Under the pieces are notes generated by a model that did not search any database, was not told where the DNA came from, and saw nothing but the letters and a program-made list of their open reading frames with translations. From Candidatus Alistipes equi (GTDB taxonomy: Bacteria > Bacteroidota > Bacteroidia > Bacteroidales > Rikenellaceae), in NCBI GenBank assembly GCA_018065435.1, contig JAGHTK010000156.1, positions 1 to 39,614 on the forward strand: DNA of 39,614 nt, given 5' to 3'. Below, one piece after another: positions 19,970-27,934 of this stretch. The translations under genes were made by a program, and so were the position numbers. How positions within the stretch are numbered: the stretch's first letter is position 1; every line of letters begins with the position of its first letter.

Positions 19970-21340
19970 ATGGAACAACAAAGAAATGAAAGAGCGAGAC
20001 GCTTCGATGAAGCGACGCTTCAAATGGAGGCGTTTTCACGTCTTGGACTTAACGAAAGGCTTCTTACGGAGCGTGGTGTTAAGGATGACCTTTTAGAAGG
20101 AAGACGAACGCAGAAGATGGTACCAATCAGAATCAAGGGAGAGAATTTCACACTGTCGGCAGAGGCAAAGCTTCAATTAAGGCGTAGCTCCACGGGAGAG
20201 GTTCTTTTAAGGGTAAGTGGCATGAGGCAAATGCCCGAAATGAAAAGTTTTCTTGGATACGAGTTTACAAAAAGTGACAAAGAGCAACTGCTTTCTACGG
20301 GTCATCTTGGTCATGTGGCCTCGTTTCGAATGCGCGATGGTGAAAGCGAAGAAGGCTTTCTTTCCTTTGATCGAGACACAAATGAACTTATGGTCTTTGA
20401 TTGCAAAAGTTTACGATTGCCGGATGAAATTGGAGGTGTCAGGCTAACGGATGAAATGAAAAATAACCTTCGTGAAGGAAAAAGCATTCATCTTCAAGGA
20501 GTGAGAACCCGAACAGGCGAAAAGGTAGATTGTGAAGCGATGGTAAGTGCTTTAAGACGGGGTCTTGAAATGCGATTTTTAACCCAGAGGGAAAGTTTTC
20601 GAAAGGTCCTTGGAGTAACGCTTGATGATGGTGAACGTGATAAACTTCTTTCGGGCGAGCCTATCTACATAAAGGATATGCTCTCGCATAAGGGAGCTCG
20701 TTTTTCGGCATGGGTTAAAAAATCCGAAGATGGTACTCATCTTGAGTATTTTCAGCAAAATCCAAAAAAGAGTGAATCGGAAAATGTCAAACAAGAAAAT
20801 CCGGTGGAAGAAAAGAAGGAAGTTGATTCCAAAAAGAAAACTACGGAAGGTAAAGCACAATCGCGTCCAATTCCCAAAAGCATTGGAGGAGTGATTCTTT
20901 CCCAGGAAGAACAGGCGATTCTTCTAAAGGGTGACAAGGTCTTCTTGCGTGATATGCAGGATATGCATGGGGAGCGTTTTTCGGCAAATGTCTCTATTGC
21001 TGAAAATGGTCGCATTCTTTACGAATCACTTGAAGAAAAGGTTCCTCTTCCAAATGTAATTCTGGGAGTCAGACTTAAAAAAGAGGAGAAAGATTTACTG
21101 GAAGAAGGAGGATGTGTCTTTTTGGAGGGACTTCGCACTGGTGGAGGTGAAAAAGAGAATTTGTATGTAAGGCGTGATGATAAATTTCCAGATAGGATTC
21201 TGTTTTTTGAAAACGATCCCGAAATGAACTTTAACGAAGCAGTACATATGATTGGAAAAATCGAGCCCAGAAAGAAGGTCGAGAAGCAAGAGACAGAAAA
21301 AATTGAGGAACCGCTTAAAAAAGGCGGCATGAAAATCTAA
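19970..21340 (+). CDS. DUF4099/DUF3945-like repeat protein
   Basis: 456 aa; about five ~60-90 aa repeats centred on (I)GGVxLxxEExxxLLxGxxVFLxxMxxxxGExF. Confidence 0.7.
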   Translation: MEQQRNERARRFDEATLQMEAFSRLGLNERLLTERGVKDDLLEGRRTQKMVPIRIKGENFTLSAEAKLQLRRSSTGEVLLRVSGMRQMPEMKSFLGYEFTKSDKEQLLSTGHLGHVASFRMRDGESEEGFLSFDRDTNELMVFDCKSLRLPDEIGGVRLTDEMKNNLREGKSIHLQGVRTRTGEKVDCEAMVSALRRGLEMRFLTQRESFRKVLGVTLDDGERDKLLSGEPIYIKDMLSHKGARFSAWVKKSEDGTHLEYFQQNPKKSESENVKQENPVEEKKEVDSKKKTTEGKAQSRPIPKSIGGVILSQEEQAILLKGDKVFLRDMQDMHGERFSANVSIAENGRILYESLEEKVPLPNVILGVRLKKEEKDLLEEGGCVFLEGLRTGGGEKENLYVRRDDKFPDRILFFENDPEMNFNEAVHMIGKIEPRKKVEKQETEKIEEPLKKGGMKI

Positions 21341-21353
21341 TATCAATCGAATT

Positions 21354-21620
21354 ATGGAAGAGATACGAATAGAGAGATTACGTACCTACACCGAAGATGA
21401 AATCAACTGGGACGAATTACAGGCAATTGGCATATCGTCCGAAAGACTTTCAAAGATGGGTGAAATGGAGAGTTTGCTTAAAGGCAGAAGAACCAGGCCA
21501 TTTCTTATTACACCAACAATTTTTGGATACAGCATTGATATGGAAGTTACACTTCAAATGGAGGATGACACTACGGGAAGGCCCATCATGAGAATTGAAG
21601 GGATACATCAAAACAAGTAG
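21354..21620 (+). CDS. Short DUF4099-like protein, paralogous to the N-terminus of 19970-21340
   Basis: ELQAIGISSERLSKMGEMESLLKGRRTRPFLI parallels FSRLGLNERLLTERGVKDDLLEGRRTQKMVPI. Confidence 0.6.
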   Translation: MEEIRIERLRTYTEDEINWDELQAIGISSERLSKMGEMESLLKGRRTRPFLITPTIFGYSIDMEVTLQMEDDTTGRPIMRIEGIHQNK

Positions 21621-22050
21621 TGTACCGTTTTATTGTGGGATTTGATTAGCTAATATGGGAAGAATCGTTAGCGGATGTTTTAATAACTTACACCATTTTT
21701 GCCCGAAAAAGTACGATAGATTTTTTCGATGGATTTTGTAATGTTTGTTGTTTATAGAAAGAATCCCAGTCTTTTAATGAAGGAAGGCTAAAGGAGGATA
21801 TATAAGGCACTTGAAAAAAGCATCGCGTAAAAGCAGAGAAAGCCATAAAGTGAACCTTTTCTGCAGGTTAGAAAGTTATAAATAAAGTGCAATAAAATAC
21901 CCGTATAAAACGACATTAATGATAGGCCTATGTGGAAATTCAGCATAAGGATAATCTCGTTTTTTTCATTCGTCCGCCTCCCAGGAAAAGGTGCCCATGG
22001 CTTAACTTTTCTTAACCCAGAACAGGCGTAGTATGTCCCAAAAGAAAAGT

Positions 22051-22086
22051 ATAGGGTTGCAACCTACAGGCAGCCCTATGTTTTTT
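22051..22086 (+). terminator. Terminator/attenuator-like hairpin in the leader of the RteC-like gene
   Basis: ATAGGGTTGC / GCAGCCCTAT (10-bp stem, one G-U) then G and T6; 42 bp before ATG 22129. Confidence 0.6.
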
Positions 22087-22128
22087 ATTACGCAGACAAC
22101 AATGTGTCTGCAACAAAACAATAAATCT

Positions 22129-22731
22129 ATGATATACAATACAAAATTTGAAGGGCATTCCATCCCGGATGAATTTATTCAAAGCCTTAAGGAAGGAACA
22201 ATTGAAAAGTGCATGGAACTTCTTATGCACGAAATCGAAAAAATATTGCCAGGTAGTGAATTTTCTCACGAAAAGATTATTGAGGCACTTGAAAAGGTAA
22301 TAGAGCGTGTGCTTTGTCAAAATGACGTAATGAAAAGGTTCTCCTTGAAGGAAAAAATTTCCCTCATGATAAAATTATCGGCCATAAGCATAATGGAAAA
22401 AGAAGGAGACTACCCTAAAGATGAAGCACAGATTGAGCCTCCCATCAGGCTTGAATTAAGTAGCGGATACACCAGAACGGATCTTACGACCCTACTATGG
22501 GGCATGCACAGTCTGGGAATTTTTGTAAAGACCGAAAAAGGAGAAAAACTTAGTTTTCTGGAATTTCTGAAAGTTCTGTCGATTGTGCTTCCTGTAAACG
22601 AAAGGAGTGCCTACCAGCTTTTGAATAAGGCAAAAATGAGAAAGCAGAAGTCTTCTTTATCAATGACCATTGTCGAAAAGATTCTTCAGATTAAAGAACA
22701 GTTTGACAAAACAGAGAAAGAGAAGAAGTGA
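22129..22731 (+). CDS. RteC-like regulator
   Basis: ATG 22129 inside ORF 22033; C-terminal YTRTDLTTLLWGMHSLGIF.. KAKMRKQKSSLSMTIVEKILQ resembles RteC C-termini. Confidence 0.6.
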   Translation: MIYNTKFEGHSIPDEFIQSLKEGTIEKCMELLMHEIEKILPGSEFSHEKIIEALEKVIERVLCQNDVMKRFSLKEKISLMIKLSAISIMEKEGDYPKDEAQIEPPIRLELSSGYTRTDLTTLLWGMHSLGIFVKTEKGEKLSFLEFLKVLSIVLPVNERSAYQLLNKAKMRKQKSSLSMTIVEKILQIKEQFDKTEKEKK

Positions 22732-22774
22732 AATTTTTCCGGCGGTGGAGACAACTCTACTGCCGGATTTCATT
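22729..22774 (+). terminator. Hairpin after the RteC-like gene, probable terminator
   Basis: CCGGCGGT-ggagacaactct-ACTGCCGG, flanked by TGAAAT/ATTTCA. Confidence 0.45.
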
Positions 22775-23250
22775 ACATCACACAAAGACCAAGTACAACG
22801 TATGTTTGGTGCATCCAAAAAATCTATACTCTAATGCAATCAACAAAACATAAAGTTATCTGGTATTACTTCTTGGACCAGAATATCGTTTATCCTTAAA
22901 GAGATTGAAGGGATGGTAACAAAATGGACTATGCCATCTGTTTAACATTTGTGTCCACTACATCTTCTGTAACAAGATTGGACTGCGCTATAGGAAATTT
23001 TCAAAGTTGGTACTATTTCGAAAAAGAAGAACCGTTGAATCATTTCAATGTGTTATAGCTAAATTGCTAATTATCAAAAAGATTACCAGTAGATTAAGCA
23101 CCTAACAAATTAGAAATATACGCAATTATCTAAAAGAGGTTTAGTGTCTTAAATGATTTGATTTAAGAGAAATTCAAAGCAACTAAAAGCAAAGACTACT
23201 TACCGCAAAAGATAGCGCATAAGATGTTAACAAAATATACGTACGTTTTA

Positions 23251-23281
23251 TTTGTACATGTACTAAAAATTGTTACTTTTG
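23251..23281 (+). promoter_or_regulatory. Bacteroidetes-type promoter, module 1
   Basis: TTTG (23251-23254), 19 nt, TACTTTTG (23274-23281): fits the Bacteroides -33 TTTG / -7 TAnnTTTG consensus. Confidence 0.65.
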
Positions 23282-23415
23282 GGTCCGTAAATTTTTCACC
23301 AAGAATCAAGTTCGATATGCACTTACTTACAGCAATAAACCATCACCTTAAAAGGAGAGAGGCGAAGTGTGCATTTTTGATATCCAACGACAAATTATTT
23401 CAAAATCATATAACT

Positions 23416-23592
23416 ATGTTAAAAAACAATCCTATTATGACGGGGATGTATATCTCTCCGTCATGCGAAATCATTAATCTTAGCCCTAAGGCACATTATT
23501 TACAAGCCGCTAGTCCGTATGGAGATAATGGAGCTGCTGGTGGCATATTTAGTGGTGAAAATACCAATGATTATTCTGAAGATCTTCTTTAA
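23416..23592 (+). CDS. Short peptide (58 aa) directly upstream of adhesin 1
   Basis: MLKNNPIMTGMYISPSCEIINLSPKAHYLQAASPYGDNGAAGGIFSGENTNDYSEDLL*; start conserved with the 27747 peptide (TATGTTAAAAAACAATC). Confidence 0.65.
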   Translation: MLKNNPIMTGMYISPSCEIINLSPKAHYLQAASPYGDNGAAGGIFSGENTNDYSEDLL

Positions 23593-26361
23593 TTGAATAG
23601 GCGTATGAAGAAGTTTTACTTTTTTTTAACATTAGCTACAACTTTAGTAGCAATGCTTGTTTCTTGTCAGAAGGGAACAAATGATATAAATACCATTGAA
23701 AATCAAGGTGTATTTACAGTTACTGCTGATTATGTTGAGCCTGTTGCAGATGTAACGAAGACGGCTTTTGTCGATGACGAGAACCCTTACGTTAAATGGT
23801 TATCAACGGACAAGATTATTGTTTATGAATCTATTGATGGCGAGTATAAATATCACCATAATCAAAAAGGTGATATTATCCTTTCCGATAATGATAAGCA
23901 AGCAAAGTTCAATATCAGTTTGTATACTCCTACAGGAGTTGTTCCTACAGGAAATACATTTTGCTATACTGCTATATATCCTGCAACTGGTGTAAATGAA
24001 GGAACTGGCTTTTATTATTTCGAAATTCCTGCAAGTCAGACGCTTTCGGAAGATGGCAATTTTGCGAGCAATGCAGATATTCTCATCGGTAAACCAATCA
24101 ATATGAATAGCCGCATTTCCACAACAACCAACCTTGAAGTTCAATTCAAGCGACCGGGAACAGTTGTGGCTTTAACCTTAAAAGGGATAACGGCAGGTGA
24201 AACCATATCTTCCGTAAAGGTTACGGCTCCTGAGGGCAAAAAAATTGCAGGACGCTGTAAAATTGATTTAATAACAGGAGTGGTTCCTGAAGATGAAAAA
24301 GCTTACTACGGAGGCACTAATGAAATCACTCTCAACTGCAATATTACAGCAACGGGAAACGATAAATTTTATTTTCGTTGCCTTGATGGCACTTGGACAA
24401 GCGGTAGCGAAGTTTCAATTAATGTTGAGACTGATAAGGCTTATTATTCCAAAACCGTCAATCTTCCCAATGATTATATTTTTGCCGACGGAGGTTTGAC
24501 CAAGTTCGGATTCCAATTCAGCGAAACACATAGGGAAGCGAAGAGTAACGGAACACCTTACACACTCGTTACTTCTAATAGCGACATCTGCGATGGTGCA
24601 TCTTATATTTTTGTTGGAATCAAGGATGATATGTATTATGCCATGTCAGAACAGAATAGCAACAATAGAAAATCCACAGTGGTTTCTGTTCCTGTTGACA
24701 ATGTTATATCCTTGCCTACTAGTACTGAGGCTTATACATTCCAACTTGAAGAAAAAACAGAAGGTTGGGCCATTAAAGATAATACCGCTAGTAGCGTTAA
24801 TAAGGGGGAATATTTATATCCTGCAACAGGAGGAAACTACCTTCGTTCTCAAGAAAATGTCTTGGCATGGACAATTGACATAGATGAGCAAAATTGTGCG
24901 ACAATAAGCGCAAATGAAAAATTGATGAGGTGTAATACAAATCAAACACCTTTGTTCGCCTGCTATTCTTCTGGGCAATCACCTATATATCTCTATGTAG
25001 ACAAATCTACTTGTAAAGAAAAACTTGCTACACCTGTTCTTGGAACTCCTACCGTAAATCATTTCACAAAGTCCATTACCATTACTTGGACCGATGTTGC
25101 AAATGCAACAGTATATGAGGTTTCTTGTGGGGAACAAAAGCAAAATATAAATCCTGGTGTTCAGACCCACACATTCAACGAACTTTCCGCAGGAGATTAT
25201 ACTATTACTGTAAAGGCCGTGGATGGAACAGATACATATACATCTGCAACAGCGACAACTGGTAAAATCACTCTTGGTGATCCTACAATTACCCTTAGCA
25301 CGACTGAAGTTGTCAATGTCGCAGCTGAAGGCGGAGACTTTGAAGATATTACATATGAATTGAATTATGCCGAGGATAAAGACCTTTCTTGGACCTGCGA
25401 CGGAACGGTCGTAACAAAGGTTGTCGTTGTCGCTGACGGCGGAAAAATTGTTTACAGTGTTTCCGAAAACGCCGCTAATGAAGGCCGAAATGGCGAGATT
25501 AAGGTTACGCTCAACGGCGAAACTAAGACCATTACCATTTCACAACTCGGTAAAGGCGCCGCACCTGATCCTGTTCTTACAAAACTCAAGGACATCTCTG
25601 ACGTTCCTGCTGCGGGAGTAACAGGTGTAACAGAAAGCGAAGTTTACTCTCTTGAAAATGCAGAAGTAGGAGATTTGACCATTACTCCTGATGGCGAAAT
25701 AGTAACTGCGGCTTCTTCAACAACTTTAGGTTCCATTACCTATACAGTTGCCGCTAACACTGGCGAAGCACGCACAGGTTCGATTACCATCAGCATTGGC
25801 AGTACGGAATCTATTGAGATTAGCGTATCACAGTTAACCGGAGTCAGCCACGATTATAAATTGGTTGAATCTTCATTAACAGACTGGCGTGGTGATTACC
25901 TAATAGCATACTCAGATGATGTCTTCATGGACGGCTCACTTGCAGGTGGCACTAATGGCGTTGGAAAAACGCAGTCACATGTTGCTCCCGCCAATAATTT
26001 GTCTAGTGATAAGAAGACAGTTTCAGAAAGTTGGGGTGATACTCACTATGTAACGATAGAGGCAATTAATGACACGGATTTATCAAAAGGCTATGTTATA
26101 AAGAGTCACAGTCAAACGACCCCCTACTTCTATCAAACAAGCAATAAGAATGGTATGACTAGTACTGCAACGAAAGCTACAGCGGCAAAATATCCGATCA
26201 CCATTGAATTTACTTCAAGTTCTGACATTAAAATCAAACTCGGTGGAGAAGCAGCTGGCGCTGTTCTTCGTTACAATAAAACCAATGGCACTACTGGCGA
26301 AATGTTCCGCTTCTATAAAAATTGTGGACAATATGCAATATATCTTTATAAAAAGCAATAA
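23593..26361 (+). CDS. Large fimbrillin/BACON-like lipoprotein adhesin, module 1
   Basis: 922 aa (likely start ATG near 23605); lipobox MLVSCQKG; fimbrillin-like N-domain; Fn3-like, BACON-like and 'YLY..NYLR..CYSSGQSPIYLY' modules. Confidence 0.75.
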   Translation: MNRRMKKFYFFLTLATTLVAMLVSCQKGTNDINTIENQGVFTVTADYVEPVADVTKTAFVDDENPYVKWLSTDKIIVYESIDGEYKYHHNQKGDIILSDNDKQAKFNISLYTPTGVVPTGNTFCYTAIYPATGVNEGTGFYYFEIPASQTLSEDGNFASNADILIGKPINMNSRISTTTNLEVQFKRPGTVVALTLKGITAGETISSVKVTAPEGKKIAGRCKIDLITGVVPEDEKAYYGGTNEITLNCNITATGNDKFYFRCLDGTWTSGSEVSINVETDKAYYSKTVNLPNDYIFADGGLTKFGFQFSETHREAKSNGTPYTLVTSNSDICDGASYIFVGIKDDMYYAMSEQNSNNRKSTVVSVPVDNVISLPTSTEAYTFQLEEKTEGWAIKDNTASSVNKGEYLYPATGGNYLRSQENVLAWTIDIDEQNCATISANEKLMRCNTNQTPLFACYSSGQSPIYLYVDKSTCKEKLATPVLGTPTVNHFTKSITITWTDVANATVYEVSCGEQKQNINPGVQTHTFNELSAGDYTITVKAVDGTDTYTSATATTGKITLGDPTITLSTTEVVNVAAEGGDFEDITYELNYAEDKDLSWTCDGTVVTKVVVVADGGKIVYSVSENAANEGRNGEIKVTLNGETKTITISQLGKGAAPDPVLTKLKDISDVPAAGVTGVTESEVYSLENAEVGDLTITPDGEIVTAASSTTLGSITYTVAANTGEARTGSITISIGSTESIEISVSQLTGVSHDYKLVESSLTDWRGDYLIAYSDDVFMDGSLAGGTNGVGKTQSHVAPANNLSSDKKTVSESWGDTHYVTIEAINDTDLSKGYVIKSHSQTTPYFYQTSNKNGMTSTATKATAAKYPITIEFTSSSDIKIKLGGEAAGAVLRYNKTNGTTGEMFRFYKNCGQYAIYLYKKQ

Positions 26362-26407
26362 TTAATTCCTATCACTTATTTCTGCAGACTGGTGTATTAA
26401 GTCCATT

Positions 26408-26435
26408 AAAAGGTCAGGTCTAAGCCTGACCTTTT
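26408..26435 (+). terminator. Intrinsic terminator after adhesin 1
   Basis: AAAAGGTCAGG-tctaag-CCTGACCTTTT, perfect 11-bp stem. Confidence 0.8.
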
Positions 26436-26477
26436 GATTCAAAAGCAATACTTTGCGCACCGCGAGTGACTTGCATT

Positions 26478-26740
26478 ATGCACCACCTCTACCTTTCATA
26501 CCAACCCAATACAATCATATTCTGCAAAGAATGCAATGGATAAAGTCTTGGTACAAAATAGAGGCTATGGTATATAACATTATCTTTAACAAAAAATTCT
26601 CTAAAAGGGTATAAAAATCTCAAATCGTCAAGATAGTGCATCATGTACCATTGAGACCAAATGTAACGTAAGCCTCCGGCTTGTAACATTAAGATAAAGT
26701 GTAATCACAACAGCCATGATGGCATCCATTCAAGTCCTCA
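26478..26740 (+). pseudogene. Decayed copy of the serine recombinase at 31558
   Basis: ATGCACCACCTCTACCTTTCATACCAACCC is identical in both copies, followed by degenerate similarity (GG.ATATAACATTATC..AAAA.TTCTCT.AAAG.GTAT) with stops. Right limit approximate. Confidence 0.75.
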
Positions 26741-27031
26741 GATTGATTCCAACATCTTTACAAGAACTAATAAGTAAGCCATCGTAGTGCGATAGGATGA
26801 AAAAATTGGTACCATAAAATACTCCATCATAGCAGCACTTGTTCTCTATAAGGATATGCCTAATACTTAAAATCTTATCAGCAACTAAAGAAGATGTGTA
26901 AAGAAAGGAACTTCCCACACTCGTACTTTTACATAAATCCAGGCGCTCTCAGATAGAATCAAACACTCTACACGAATCACCAGCAATGTCATTCATGTTG
27001 CTAAAATGTTATTATTTATCTTCAAGTATAA

Positions 27032-27062
27032 TTTGCATAAATTTAGGTTTTAATTAATTTTG
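27032..27062 (+). promoter_or_regulatory. Bacteroidetes-type promoter in the intermodule gap
   Basis: TTTG (27032-27035), 19 nt, TAATTTTG (27055-27062). Confidence 0.55.
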
Positions 27063-27576
27063 CGAAAATAGATTACTACCACCCCATTATAGTGGGTTAA
27101 TCGTTCTTTGAAATGATTGAAATATAGTCTTGAAATGTGTTTTTAAGCCAACGGACTTGAATTTTAAGCTTTACAATACAAGTTGTATGTTGTTATAATA
27201 AAGTTCATTCCACACTTTGATTTAATTCATACGCATTGACTTATCGAAAAAATTATGATAGACACAAACACCATTACAAGAATTTTGTAAAATTCCAATT
27301 GGTATAATACCATAATATGGACTAAACCGAAATTTGAATAATTATACAGAGCCATTCACTTCAAGCACACTTGAAATGGTTTACATCTAAAAGAGTCCTT
27401 GTTAGAATGAATTACAAAGTACCTTGCATACAGATAAGTCTTCATATAAAGTTCACCTCGAAAAGACTAATTTCAATTATACCAAAAATTCGATTATTCC
27501 CTCTTTTTGAGGTTATTTGATTAATTTAATCTCGTCCCTATTTAAGTTAGGACACTAATAAAATTATGGCCTTTTT

Positions 27577-27651
27577 AAGTTACATTTTCTCTTTAACACC
27601 TATCCATACGATAGGTAAAAACACCATCTGGGGGGGGGTAAAATGTAACTT
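27577..27651. repeat. 12-bp perfect inverted repeat enclosing a hairpin and a G9 tract
   Basis: AAGTTACATTTT (27577-27588) / AAAATGTAACTT (27640-27651); inner ACCTATC-catac-GATAGGT (27598-27616); G9 at 27630-27638. Confidence 0.85.
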
Positions 27652-27684
27652 TCAATCAACAACATACGGGAATAATCCCTCATT

Positions 27685-27715
27685 AGCTGCACTCGAAAAT
27701 GGTGCGGCTTTTTTT
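27685..27715 (+). terminator. Terminator/attenuator-like hairpin in the leader of module 2
   Basis: AGCTGCAC-tcgaaaatg-GTGCGGCT then a T run (T7 counting the last stem base); 32 bp before micro-ORF ATG 27747. Confidence 0.6.
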
Positions 27716-27746
27716 GTTTGTGAAAAACACATAAAATACTATAGCT

Positions 27747-27920
27747 ATGTTAAAAAACAATCTTAAAACAATGGAGACGTATACGTCCCCAACTATCAAA
27801 TTAGCACAAGTAAAATCACGGAGTGTGCTATGTCAAAGTCCACTGAGCGAGAATTCTGCCGATCCTAGTTGGAATTTGGGTGAATCCAGTGAATATATTA
27901 ACAACTATGGTGATCTTTAA
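27747..27920 (+). CDS. Short peptide (57 aa) directly upstream of adhesin 2
   Basis: MLKNNLKTMETYTSPTIKLAQVKSRSVLCQSPLSENSADPSWNLGESSEYINNYGDL*; not in the ORF track (length cut-off) but paralogous in start and position to 23416-23592. Confidence 0.65.
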   Translation: MLKNNLKTMETYTSPTIKLAQVKSRSVLCQSPLSENSADPSWNLGESSEYINNYGDL

Positions 27921-27934
27921 TGGAGGGTACGCAT

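Noticed and set aside
23224-23415. N-terminal extension of the 122-aa ORF
   Set aside because: It would begin upstream of the predicted promoter, and the paralogous peptide supports the start at 23416.
27299-27485. 10-bp inverted repeat TTGGTATAAT/ATTATACCAA flanking ~167 bp as an invertible promoter
   Set aside because: Short and A/T-rich, and no convincing TAnnTTTG promoter lies between the arms in either orientation; chance is likely.
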